Assembly: GCA_018713115.1 (NCBI GenBank) | Contig: DVFS01000013.1 | Span: 1 to 36,092 of the forward strand | Direction of reading: 5' to 3' | DNA length: 36,092 bases | From: Candidatus Galligastranaerophilus faecipullorum | GTDB lineage: Bacteria > Cyanobacteriota > Vampirovibrionia > Gastranaerophilales > Gastranaerophilaceae | Shown here: positions 1 through 7,960 of the stretch, piece by piece | Position numbering within the stretch: position 1 is the first letter of the stretch | Layout of the letters: each line of letters begins with the position of its first letter | The notes under the pieces: model-generated | Databases searched by the model: none | What the model was told of the DNA's origin: nothing | The model's input: the letters and a program-made list of their open reading frames with translations, nothing else | Program-made: the position numbers and the translations under genes

Positions 1-4
1 GAAT

Positions 5-1417
5 ATGTCTATGCTTAAATTTCACAATTCATTATCAAACAAACTTGAAGAGTTTATCCCGCTTGAGGAAAACAGGGTTAAAATGTATGTCTGCGGACCC
101 ACGGTATACGACAAAGCACACCTGGGTCATGCCAGATGCTATATAACATGGGATGTCCTGTACCGCTATTTAAAGTTCTTAGGGTATAATGCCACATATT
201 GCCGAAATATAACGGATGTGGACGATAAAATTCTCAAAAAAGCTGATATACAAGGGGTTGAGCCCGATGTTATAACAAAAGAATTTTATGAGTCTTTTGA
301 AAATTCCATGAAAGGTCTTAACTGCTTAAAGCCGGATGTTGAGCCCCGTGCCACAAAAACCATAGGCGAGATGATAGCCATGGTAAAAAAACTTATTGAA
401 AAAGGCTTTGCCTATGAAGCTGACGGGGATGTGTACTTCAGCGTTGAAAAGTATAAAAAATACGGACAACTCTCCAAACAGCCGCTTGATGACTTAATGG
501 CTGGCGCAAGGGTCGAGGCGGGTGAAAAGAAAAAATCTCCTCTTGATTTTGCTCTTTGGAAAAAGGATGAAAAGCACGGCTATAAAAGCCCCTGGGGTCT
601 TGGACGCCCGGGATGGCACATAGAGTGCTCCGCTATGAGTAAAAAGTTTTTGGGTGACAGTATAGATATCCACGCAGGCGGGGCTGATTTAACCTTTCCG
701 CACCATGAAAACGAACTTGCGCAGAGCGAATGCGCTAACGGCTGTGAGTTTGTAAAATACTGGCTGCATAACGGTTTTGTTACTATCAACAAAGAAAAAA
801 TGTCAAAATCCCTTAATAACTTTTTGACAATTGACGATTTGCTTAAAAAGTATGATTCAAACGCAATAAGATTTTTTATTCTTACAAATCACTACAGAAT
901 GCCCGTAGAGTTTAACGATGAGGCTCTTAACTCTGCTGCTGCGGGTGCAAAAAGACTTATAAACGCAGCCTCGGGGTATGAAAAAACATCTGATATCGAT
1001 AATGAGGCAAAAGACGCGTTTATTGAAGCAATGAATGATGATTTAAACACTTCTAAAGCTCTTGCGGTACTGTTTTCGCTCTCTGATAAAATTAAAAAAT
1101 CCGCAAATAAAGACGACGCTCAAAAATATGCCTGCACCCTGATAACTCTCGGTGAGGTGCTGGGATTTGATTTTTCCCGTGCCCGAAAAGAAGTAAGTGA
1201 TGAAGAACTCAGGGTAATGCTTGAGCCGCTTTATAAAACTTTTGAAATTGAAAGCTCGCTTGAGCCAAGAGCGGCACTTGACAAGATTATTTCAATAAGG
1301 AAAGCCGCGCGTGATAATAAAGACTGGGCAAAATCCGATATAATCCGTGATGAGCTGGATGGGGCAGGTATTATGCTTAAAGATTCAAAAGAGGGCACAA
1401 CTTGGCAGGTGAAATAG
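5..1417 (+). CDS. cysS: Cysteinyl-tRNA synthetase (CysRS)
   Basis: Charges tRNA-Cys with cysteine in the cytoplasm (class I aminoacyl-tRNA synthetase). The 470-residue length is normal. Residue C30 in CGPTVYD is the expected first zinc ligand, HLGH (39-42) is the HIGH signature, WHIECSAMS and FPHHENE supply the remaining zinc/cysteine-binding residues, and KMSKS is at 265-269. The start lies 5 bases from the window edge, so the ribosome binding site cannot be judged; the Met two codons later (position 11) is an equally plausible start. The 3' end overlaps rsmI by 16 nt, so the two genes are translationally coupled. The family assignment is very secure. Confidence 0.97.
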   Translation: MSMLKFHNSLSNKLEEFIPLEENRVKMYVCGPTVYDKAHLGHARCYITWDVLYRYLKFLGYNATYCRNITDVDDKILKKADIQGVEPDVITKEFYESFENSMKGLNCLKPDVEPRATKTIGEMIAMVKKLIEKGFAYEADGDVYFSVEKYKKYGQLSKQPLDDLMAGARVEAGEKKKSPLDFALWKKDEKHGYKSPWGLGRPGWHIECSAMSKKFLGDSIDIHAGGADLTFPHHENELAQSECANGCEFVKYWLHNGFVTINKEKMSKSLNNFLTIDDLLKKYDSNAIRFFILTNHYRMPVEFNDEALNSAAAGAKRLINAASGYEKTSDIDNEAKDAFIEAMNDDLNTSKALAVLFSLSDKIKKSANKDDAQKYACTLITLGEVLGFDFSRARKEVSDEELRVMLEPLYKTFEIESSLEPRAALDKIISIRKAARDNKDWAKSDIIRDELDGAGIMLKDSKEGTTWQVK

Positions 1418-2214
1418 AAACAGCTCTCTACAGCGTTTCAACACCCATCGGGAATCTCGATGATATAACCTTTCGTGCGCTTGAAGTCTTAAGAGGCGTT
1501 GATGTTATTGCATGTGAAGATACGAGAATGACCTCAAGGCTGTGCGAGAAGTATGATATTAAAACCCGTCTTGTAAGTTATCATAAATTCAGTGAAAACA
1601 AGCGCACGGGACTGTTTCTTGATTATCTTCGCGAGGGTAAAAATGTTGCAATTGTAAGCGACGCGGGCACGCCTTTGATTTCAGATCCCGGGGAGATACT
1701 TGTAAAAAGCGTGAGCGAAGCGGGATTTAAGGTTATTCCCGTATGCGGCGCATGTGCCGTCATAACTCTTTTGCAGTCGGTGCAAAGGGAAGGCGAGAGT
1801 TTTAAGTTTACAGGTTTTTTGCCGCGCACACAGGGGCAGATAGAAGAAGTTTTTATAAAAAATAAAACAGAAAACCTTGTTTTTTATGAAAGCCCCAACA
1901 GGATAAGAAAAACTCTTGAAACCCTGCGCGCCTTGCGTCCTGATACACTTTTGAGTTTGGGGCGCGAGTTAACTAAAAAATTTGAAGAAATAAAAACCGC
2001 TCCCGTTGATGAAATTTTAAGCAATCTTGTTGAAAAGGGCGAGTTTGTCTGTCTTGTGCATCGCAGCCCGGATGATAGCGATGACGCTTTAATAATTGAA
2101 AAAGCCTCAACCCTGAAGAGGTTGAGGCTTTGTGATAAAGATATCATCAATGTTCTTTGTGCGCTTTATGATTTTCCTAAAAATAAAGTTAAGGAAATAC
2201 TTTTTAAATTATAA
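1402..2214 (+). CDS. rsmI: 16S rRNA (cytidine-1402-2'-O)-methyltransferase RsmI
   Basis: SAM-dependent tetrapyrrole-methylase-fold enzyme that 2'-O-methylates C1402 of 16S rRNA, tuning the P site. Diagnostic motifs are STPIGNLDDIT near the N-terminus, ACEDTR, and VSDAGTPLISDPG (the SAM-binding glycine-rich region). The 270-residue length is typical. The start is a TTG at 1402, inside the end of cysS, with GAGGG about 7 nt upstream; no ATG lies before the conserved N-terminal motif. The stop overlaps the alaS stop of the opposite strand by 6 bp (2209-2214). The 3' part of the gene also carries a perfect hairpin that reads as a terminator on the other strand. Confidence 0.95.
   Translation: MAGEIETALYSVSTPIGNLDDITFRALEVLRGVDVIACEDTRMTSRLCEKYDIKTRLVSYHKFSENKRTGLFLDYLREGKNVAIVSDAGTPLISDPGEILVKSVSEAGFKVIPVCGACAVITLLQSVQREGESFKFTGFLPRTQGQIEEVFIKNKTENLVFYESPNRIRKTLETLRALRPDTLLSLGRELTKKFEEIKTAPVDEILSNLVEKGEFVCLVHRSPDDSDDALIIEKASTLKRLRLCDKDIINVLCALYDFPKNKVKEILFKL
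2099..2131 (-). terminator. Intrinsic terminator of alaS, embedded in rsmI
   Basis: Perfect 12-bp inverted repeat: AAAGCCTCAACC (2101-2112), 7-nt loop, GGTTGAGGCTTT (2120-2131). On the minus strand the stem is followed by TTTTTCAATT, a U-tract, so it should end alaS transcripts about 80-110 nt past the alaS stop. On the plus strand the stem is followed by TGTGATA, a poorer U-tract. It lies wholly within rsmI codons. Confidence 0.75.
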
Positions 2215-4824
2215 AGCAGCCAGAACATCATTTTCTATTTTTGCAAGGATTTCATCCGCCTTACTTGCGTCTTTACCCGCACCCTGAGCCATTTGCGGTC
2301 TTCCGCCTCCGCCTCCGCCCATGGCGCGTGTAATTTCATTCACGATTTTACCTGCCTGAATGCCTTTTTTAACAAAACTATCACTTACGCGTGCGGTTAC
2401 AAAGGCGCTGTTGTCCTCTTTGATTGAACATAGAACTATGATGCTCTCGCCCAGCTTGTCTGCAAGCAGTTCTACTCCTGTTTTTATGGCATTCGGTGCA
2501 AAATCTTCGATTTTTGAAATAAAGAGTTTGCCGCCTTCAATGCCCTTTGCCTTTGAAATAAATGTCGAGAAACTTGACCGGGCGATTTTAGTTTCAAGTT
2601 CGCTGATTTTTGCGCTCAACTCGCGGTTTTGAGACTCTATTTTCTCGATTTTATCTTCAATTTGCGTATAAGGCAGTTTATTTTTGTGCGCAATTTCATC
2701 AATTACGGCTGCTTTTTCATTCAGATAATCAAATGCGGCGCTCGAGCATAAGATTTCAATACGCCTTACGCCTGCTGCGATTGCACTTTCCGATACGATT
2801 TTTGCAAGGCGCAAATCTTTTGTATTGTCAACGTGGCAGCCGCCGCAGAGTTCTTTTGAAATGCACCCGTCCGTGCCGAAACTTACCACGCGCACCTTGT
2901 CGCCGTATTTTTCGCCAAACAGTGCCATAGCTCCCGTAAGTCTTGCTTCTTCCAGCCCCATAACTTCCGTTGTACGCTCAATACCTTGATTTATCCAGTC
3001 GTTTATTATTTTTTCGACTTTTTTGATTTCGTCTTTTGTCATTGCGCGCGAGAAGGAAAAGTCATATCTGGTGCGGTTTTCTTCCACCTGGGAGCCTGCC
3101 TGATGGACCTCGTCGCCGAGCACTTTTATAAGCGCTGCCTGCAAAAGGTGGGCAAGCGAGTGATGTTTTTGGGTTTCACATCTTTTTTCAAAGTCAATTT
3201 CGGCTTTTATTTTCTCGTCTGTCTGAATATCAGTCTTTTCAACTCTGTGGACAAATACATCCTGAACTTTGAATGTATCCAGAACGCGTACTTTTGTACC
3301 GTTTTCCTTTATAAATACTCCCGTGTCGCCCTGCTGACCGCCGCTTTGAGCGTAAAATACGGTCTTATCCAGTATTACATCGAGCGTGTCGTCATTTTCG
3401 ACAACATTTATAACCTGTGCTTCACAGGATGAATTTTCATATCCAAGAAACTCTGTTGCGGGGTTATTTACGTAAACAAGGTCGTCAACAAGGCTGACTT
3501 TTTGAATTGACGCGCGGGCACGGTCTTTCTGCTCCTGCATGTTTTTCTTAAAGTCTTCTTCGTTGACGCTAAGGCTGTTTTCTTCGGCTATTTCTTTTGT
3601 AAGTTCAAGCGGAAAGCCGTATGTATCATAGAGCTTAAAGGCTTCTTCGCCTGAGATTTCATTATTGCCGTCATTTTTTATTTTTTTGATAAGCTCTTCA
3701 ATATGTGCCCAGCCGCGCTTTAAGGTCAGGTTAAATCTTTCTTCTTCTTTTAGAATTACATCCTGAATCTTTGTCCTGTTTTGCTCAAGTTCGGGATATG
3801 CGCCCTTGTAGATATCGACAACCTTGTCAATAACTGGCTTCATAAACGGCAGTTCAAGACCTAAAATATAACCATGGCGCAGTGCACGGCGAAGAATCAT
3901 TCTTAAAACATATCCCCTGCCCTCGTTTGACGGTAGGATGCCGTCCGCTATCATAAAACTTACGCAGCGGGCATGGTCGGTTATGATTCTTAAGGAAATG
4001 TCCGTTTTTTCATTTTCTTTATATTTTTTGCCCGTAATTTCACAGACTTTGTCCAGGATTTGTTTTAAAAGGTCGGTTTCAAAGGTTGAATCCACACCCT
4101 GGCATACCATTGCAATACGCTCCAAGCCCATTCCGGTATCAACATTTTTCTTTTCAAGCGGCGTGAGATTTCCTTCTTCGTCTTGAAAAAGTTCGGTAAA
4201 TACCAGATTCCAAATCTCAACCCATCTGTTGCATTCACAGGTGGCAATCGAGCAGTCGTCAGAGCATTTTAAGTGTTCGCCCAAATCGTAATGAATCTCG
4301 GAGCAAGGACCGCAGGAACCTGAAATACCTACGGGACCCCAGAAGTTGTCTTTTTTGCCTTTTTTTAAAATTCTTTCTTTGGGAACACCGGCTTTTTGCC
4401 AGATTTCCCCTGCTTCATCGTCATCTTCGTAAATTGTTATCCACAGGCGATTTTTATCAAGTTTCAGATAGTTTGTGACAAAATCCCACGACCACGGGAT
4501 AACTTCTTCTTTGAAGTAGTCGCCGAAGCTGAAATTGCCGAGCATTTCAAAGAATGTATGGTGTCTGGGTGTTCTTCCTACGTTTTCAATATCGGAATCC
4601 TTGCCGCCGGCTCTTGCGCATTTCTGGCAGGATGTAGCTCTGGGCGGGTCATAGGGGAATTTTTCCAACCCCAGAAAATACGGTATAAACTGCACCATAC
4701 CTGCCGTAGTTAAAAGTATGGTCGGGTTATCGGGTATGAGTGACGAGCTTTTTACCCTTTTTGAATTGTGCTTTTTTTCAAAAAAGCTTAAAAATTCTTC
4801 TCTTATTTCATCAACTGTTTTCAT
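2209..4824 (-). CDS. alaS: Alanyl-tRNA synthetase (AlaRS)
   Basis: Charges tRNA-Ala; class II synthetase with an editing domain. From the N-terminus: class II core (TVDEIREEFLSFFEKKH, then the TTAGMVQF and RATSCQKCARAGGKDSDIENVG regions), the editing domain with HSLAHLL and CGGCH zinc-type ligands, and a C-terminal coiled region plus a Gly-rich C-Ala segment (GGGGGGRPQMAQG). About 871 residues, normal. Two start codons are possible: ATG at 4833 (adding MRI) and ATG at 4824. I chose 4824 because a -10-like TGcTAAATT sits directly against the 4833 ATG, which would place transcription start near 4827 and leave only the second ATG in the mRNA. Neither ATG has a Shine-Dalgarno. Confidence 0.96.
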   Translation of the reverse strand: MKTVDEIREEFLSFFEKKHNSKRVKSSSLIPDNPTILLTTAGMVQFIPYFLGLEKFPYDPPRATSCQKCARAGGKDSDIENVGRTPRHHTFFEMLGNFSFGDYFKEEVIPWSWDFVTNYLKLDKNRLWITIYEDDDEAGEIWQKAGVPKERILKKGKKDNFWGPVGISGSCGPCSEIHYDLGEHLKCSDDCSIATCECNRWVEIWNLVFTELFQDEEGNLTPLEKKNVDTGMGLERIAMVCQGVDSTFETDLLKQILDKVCEITGKKYKENEKTDISLRIITDHARCVSFMIADGILPSNEGRGYVLRMILRRALRHGYILGLELPFMKPVIDKVVDIYKGAYPELEQNRTKIQDVILKEEERFNLTLKRGWAHIEELIKKIKNDGNNEISGEEAFKLYDTYGFPLELTKEIAEENSLSVNEEDFKKNMQEQKDRARASIQKVSLVDDLVYVNNPATEFLGYENSSCEAQVINVVENDDTLDVILDKTVFYAQSGGQQGDTGVFIKENGTKVRVLDTFKVQDVFVHRVEKTDIQTDEKIKAEIDFEKRCETQKHHSLAHLLQAALIKVLGDEVHQAGSQVEENRTRYDFSFSRAMTKDEIKKVEKIINDWINQGIERTTEVMGLEEARLTGAMALFGEKYGDKVRVVSFGTDGCISKELCGGCHVDNTKDLRLAKIVSESAIAAGVRRIEILCSSAAFDYLNEKAAVIDEIAHKNKLPYTQIEDKIEKIESQNRELSAKISELETKIARSSFSTFISKAKGIEGGKLFISKIEDFAPNAIKTGVELLADKLGESIIVLCSIKEDNSAFVTARVSDSFVKKGIQAGKIVNEITRAMGGGGGGRPQMAQGAGKDASKADEILAKIENDVLAAL

Positions 4825-4833
4825 AATACGCAT

Positions 4834-4863
4834 AATTTAGCACAAACAAAAAAAATATGCTAA
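4834..4863 (-). promoter_or_regulatory. alaS promoter with almost no 5' leader
   Basis: On the minus strand: TTAGCA (4863-4858) as -35, 18-bp spacer, TG-c extension (4842-4840) and TAAATT (4839-4834) as -10. Start of transcription is expected near 4827, about 3 nt before the ATG at 4824. It shares a 100-bp divergent gap with the fixC promoter. The -10 is imperfect, so confidence is moderate. Confidence 0.5.
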
Positions 4864-4898
4864 AAATAAATCACTCTTCCGATTTACGCATTAAATCG

Positions 4899-4927
4899 TT
4901 GTCAGTGCGGGATAAAACCTGTATAAT
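4899..4927 (+). promoter_or_regulatory. fixC operon promoter (sigma-70 type, predicted leaderless)
   Basis: TTGTCA (4899-4904), 17-bp spacer, perfect TATAAT (4922-4927). Six bases separate the -10 from the fixC ATG at 4934, so the expected transcription start (7 nt after the -10) is the A of the start codon itself. No Shine-Dalgarno precedes the ATG. Confidence 0.8.
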
Positions 4928-4933
4928 TATGCT

Positions 4934-6250
4934 ATGGAGGAAAGAGAAGTACAAAAATTTGACGTAATTGTAGTCGGTGCAGGTCCTGCAGGCGCAGCAG
5001 CGGCAGTTGTTGCGGCACGAGGCGGCGCAAGAGTGCTTCTTGTTGAGCGCGCGGGCAGTGCCGGTACAAAAAATATGATAGGCGGAGCGGTATTTTTAAC
5101 ACCGCTTAAGGAAATTTTCCCCGACTGCTGGCAGGACGCCCCTTATGAAAGATTTATAAACAAACATACTTGGTCGCTTCTGGGTGATAACACAAGTGTT
5201 GACGTATCCTGCGACTTTCCGCTTGAAGCTAAGAGTGTAAGTATTTACCGCTCAAAATTTGACCTGTGGCTTGTGGAGAAAGCAAAAGAGGCGGGGGCTT
5301 ATTTTGCACCATCCACTCTTGTAAAGCATTTGATAATAAAAGAGGGCAGGGTCTGCGGAGTTGAAACCGAACTTGAAGAAATAGAGAGCGATATTGTTAT
5401 TATAGCGGACGGTGTAAATTCTCTTCTTGCAAAAGAATCAGGTCTTAGAAAAGACTATGCGGCAAAAGACACTTTTTTAAGCGTAAAAGAGACCCGAAAA
5501 CTCTCAAAAGAGATAATAGAAGAGCGTTTTAACATTGAAAAAGACACAAAAAACGGTGCGGCAAAGAATTTCATAGGCGGTTTAAGACTTAAAGAACCTC
5601 CGTTTGCAATGGGTTTTATGTATACTTATTATGATGCCGTTTCAATAGGAATAGGTGTAAATCTTGATGATTTAAGCCGTCTCGGGCTTAATCCTTCCGA
5701 TTTGCTTGAAAGGCTTAAGGAACACCCTGTTGTTAAAACTCTGATTGCGGATTCCGAGCTTCTGGAGTACTCTGCGCATCTTATCCCCGAGGGCGGTTAT
5801 AAAAAACTTCCCGAACTTTATGACAACGGAGTAATACTCGCAGGCGATGCCGCGGGTTTTGTAAATGCAATTCATTTTGAGGGTACAAATTTTGCCCTTA
5901 TGAGCGGAAAATACGCTGCCGAAACGGCGCTTGCAGCACTTAAGATAAAAAACTTTGACAAAAGCACTCTTAAACTCTATAAAAGAAAGCTCGAGCGCTC
6001 TTTTATACTGAAAGATTTAAAATCTTACAAAAACGTAATCGAAAATCTTTATTCAAGAACAGACTCGCTTATGAATTATTATCCTCAAAAAGCGGCGGAA
6101 TTTTTTAAGATATTCTCGGGTGCAAACTGCAAACCAAAGCGTGAAGAGTTTCGGGAGTTTATCTTTGAATTTATTAAAGGGCGCAGGCTCAGAGAGCTTT
6201 TTGAGGACTTTTGCGCATTTGTATCAAGTATTTTCGGAGTTTTAAAATGA
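4934..6250 (+). CDS. fixC: FixC-type electron-transfer flavoprotein:quinone oxidoreductase
   Basis: FAD protein of the FixC/ETF-QO family, which passes electrons from electron-transfer flavoproteins towards quinone; in FixABCX it belongs to a bifurcating complex. The N-terminal Rossmann motif is G15-A-G17-P-A-G20 with E38 ending the second strand (LLVER). GSAGTKNMIGG and the C-terminal VILAGDAAGFVNAIHFEGTN are typical of FixC. 438 residues, normal. No in-frame ATG, GTG or TTG lies between 4934 and the FAD motif, so the start is fixed even though it has no ribosome binding site. The stop overlaps fixX as ATGA. No fixA/fixB is present in the window, so the electron donor is not shown. A geranylgeranyl-reductase-like paralogue is less likely because of the paired FixX. 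Confidence 0.88.
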   Translation: MEEREVQKFDVIVVGAGPAGAAAAVVAARGGARVLLVERAGSAGTKNMIGGAVFLTPLKEIFPDCWQDAPYERFINKHTWSLLGDNTSVDVSCDFPLEAKSVSIYRSKFDLWLVEKAKEAGAYFAPSTLVKHLIIKEGRVCGVETELEEIESDIVIIADGVNSLLAKESGLRKDYAAKDTFLSVKETRKLSKEIIEERFNIEKDTKNGAAKNFIGGLRLKEPPFAMGFMYTYYDAVSIGIGVNLDDLSRLGLNPSDLLERLKEHPVVKTLIADSELLEYSAHLIPEGGYKKLPELYDNGVILAGDAAGFVNAIHFEGTNFALMSGKYAAETALAALKIKNFDKSTLKLYKRKLERSFILKDLKSYKNVIENLYSRTDSLMNYYPQKAAEFFKIFSGANCKPKREEFREFIFEFIKGRRLRELFEDFCAFVSSIFGVLK

Positions 6251-6543
6251 GCGGTGAAGATACAAAAAAATCAATAGAGGACAAATTAACAACAATAAAG
6301 TATAATTGTGACAAAGAGGCGCATCTTATTGTAGATAATGAATTGTGCCGGATATGTGAAAATCGCTGCTGTACATATATTTGCCCTGCAAAGGTATATA
6401 GCCGTGATGAAAATACAAACACTATAAATGTAGAGTACGAAAATTGTCTGGAGTGCGGAGCCTGCCGCATAGCCTGCCCCCTGAATGCCATAGACTGGAA
6501 TTATACAAGGGCGGATTACGGAGTAATTTATAAGCACAGTTAA
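6247..6543 (+). CDS. fixX: FixX-like ferredoxin
   Basis: Small Fe-S protein partner of FixC. 98 residues counted from the ATG at 6247, which overlaps the fixC stop as ATGA; this is preferred over an upstream in-frame ATG at 6211 inside fixC. C67-x2-C70-x2-C73-x3-C77-P is a complete [4Fe-4S] motif. An earlier group C34, C37, C41, C42 and C46-P could bind a second cluster. The C-terminal stretch LNAIDWNYTRADYGVIYKHS matches the conserved FixX tail. The pair should shuttle electrons between flavoprotein and quinone at the membrane face. Confidence 0.88.
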   Translation: MSGEDTKKSIEDKLTTIKYNCDKEAHLIVDNELCRICENRCCTYICPAKVYSRDENTNTINVEYENCLECGACRIACPLNAIDWNYTRADYGVIYKHS

Positions 6544-6558
6544 TATAAAGGAGAAGTA

Positions 6559-7014
6559 ATGAACGAATATTTTTCACGCTGGTATGATAAGGATCCTGTT
6601 CTTTCAATGTCTATGCGCACACTTTCGACATCTGACGAACCAAGCCAGATAGCGGTTGCTCTTAACCTTATAAAAGTCATAATTGAACATAATATCCATG
6701 ACCACAAATATGAAAATGTGGAAGATATCATGAACGCGGTTGAGGACGGCAGAATCCAAAGAGGGCAAAGGCGCTGGTATGATATTGACTCTACTGTAAG
6801 AACGGCAATTCAAATGCTTGAAAAATGCTCTCCCGAGACAAAGCAAAAAGTTGCACTTGATATGGCACAGCTTGTCATAGAAAAAATAATCCAGGATGTT
6901 GATGATGAGGAGCCGGAAGAAGAGGAAGAAAAGAAAACTCCCGTTATAACAACGGATGAAGACGGCAGCACCGTACTGGATTTGGACGCGGAAATGCAAA
7001 ACGAAAATGAATGA
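6559..7014 (+). CDS. Hypothetical protein with an acidic C-terminal tail
   Basis: 151 residues, not recognised. AAAGGAG sits 5 nt before the ATG, a strong ribosome binding site. Residues 1-115 look helical and soluble, with a YDKDPVLSMSM start and a repeated WYDID/WYDKD phrase. Residues about 114-151 are strongly acidic (DVDDEEPEEEEEKK, then TTDEDGSTVLDLD) and probably disordered. There is no signal peptide or membrane segment. It sits 15 nt after fixX and overlaps the following TPR gene by 8 nt, so the two are translationally coupled and may act together. Function cannot be given from sequence. Confidence 0.85.
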   Translation: MNEYFSRWYDKDPVLSMSMRTLSTSDEPSQIAVALNLIKVIIEHNIHDHKYENVEDIMNAVEDGRIQRGQRRWYDIDSTVRTAIQMLEKCSPETKQKVALDMAQLVIEKIIQDVDDEEPEEEEEKKTPVITTDEDGSTVLDLDAEMQNENE

Positions 7015-7960
7015 TATTCAAAGGTTTGAAAACTTAAAAAAAACCGTTGAAAATGACCCTACGAACTTTCAAGCCCGCAGGGAGCTTGCCGTTTTGTGCC
7101 TTGATTTAGGTTTTGATCAGGTTGCGATGAAACATTTAAGCTACCTTACAGGTGTTTTTCCAAATGATGCTAATTTGTATTTTAATGCAGGCATTTGCTG
7201 GGAAAAGCTCAAACACCCCAAATACGCCCTGAACGCTTATAAAAAAGCGGTCGAATTAAAGGGTGATGACCCCGACTTTCTCTATAATCTTGCCCTTGCT
7301 TATGAAACAAACGGCATGGATGATGAGGCTATATTGAACCTTAAAAAAGTAATATGTATTAAAAATGACGACGCAAACGCATTTTTTTCAATAGGTGTGC
7401 TTTATGCCAAAAGGGGTGAAACCGAAAATGCCATAAAGTGTTTTAAAAAGGCAATAGTAAATAACTACAGCGATTATTTCGCGCATTTTCATCTGGCGCA
7501 GCAGTATAAAAAAACAGGCGAAGTTGACAGAGCTTTTGAAGAGTATTCAAAAGTAATCGAGCTGTCGCCGGATTACTCCTGGGCTTATTATAATATAGCG
7601 CAGATATACTGGGAGAGAAACGACGTTAAAAATGCCATTCTTATGCTAAGAAAAACCATAGAGAAAAATAAAAAAGACCTTGATGCCTGCAGGCTTCTGG
7701 CGAATATTTATATTAATACGGGTGATGAAAAACAGGCGCTTCGCTTTATTGCCGCAGTGTTGAAGCAGTTCGGACATCAGGGGGATTTTTATTACCTTAC
7801 GGCAAAAGTGTATGAAAAAATAAAAAACTACGAACTCTACGGACAAAATCTGGAACTTGCGCTTAACAATGCGCAAACACTTACATATAGTCATGCACTT
7901 GTACAAAAAGAGTTAATGCAGTTCAGGAAAAATCCGCAAAATGCAGCAAAAAATATTTAA
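7007..7960 (+). CDS. TPR-repeat protein
   Basis: 317 residues counted from the ATG at 7007, which overlaps the previous stop; an in-frame ATG at 6956 would add 17 residues buried in the upstream gene and is disfavoured. Nearly the whole chain is tandem tetratricopeptide repeats of 34 residues, with typical phrases such as NLALAYETNGMDDEAI, SIGVLYAKRGETENAI, HLAQQYKKTGEVDRAF and NIAQIYWERNDVKNAI (seven to eight units). No signal peptide or membrane helix is seen. TPRs are protein-binding scaffolds; the partner is not evident, the acidic upstream protein being one candidate. It overlaps dprA by 20 nt. Confidence 0.9.
   Translation: MNDIQRFENLKKTVENDPTNFQARRELAVLCLDLGFDQVAMKHLSYLTGVFPNDANLYFNAGICWEKLKHPKYALNAYKKAVELKGDDPDFLYNLALAYETNGMDDEAILNLKKVICIKNDDANAFFSIGVLYAKRGETENAIKCFKKAIVNNYSDYFAHFHLAQQYKKTGEVDRAFEEYSKVIELSPDYSWAYYNIAQIYWERNDVKNAILMLRKTIEKNKKDLDACRLLANIYINTGDEKQALRFIAAVLKQFGHQGDFYYLTAKVYEKIKNYELYGQNLELALNNAQTLTYSHALVQKELMQFRKNPQNAAKNI

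Noticed and set aside
2986-3432. 148-codon + strand open frame inside alaS
   Set aside because: Antisense to strongly conserved AlaRS codons, with no ribosome binding site and a Phe/Cys/Tyr-rich non-protein-like composition; a shadow frame.
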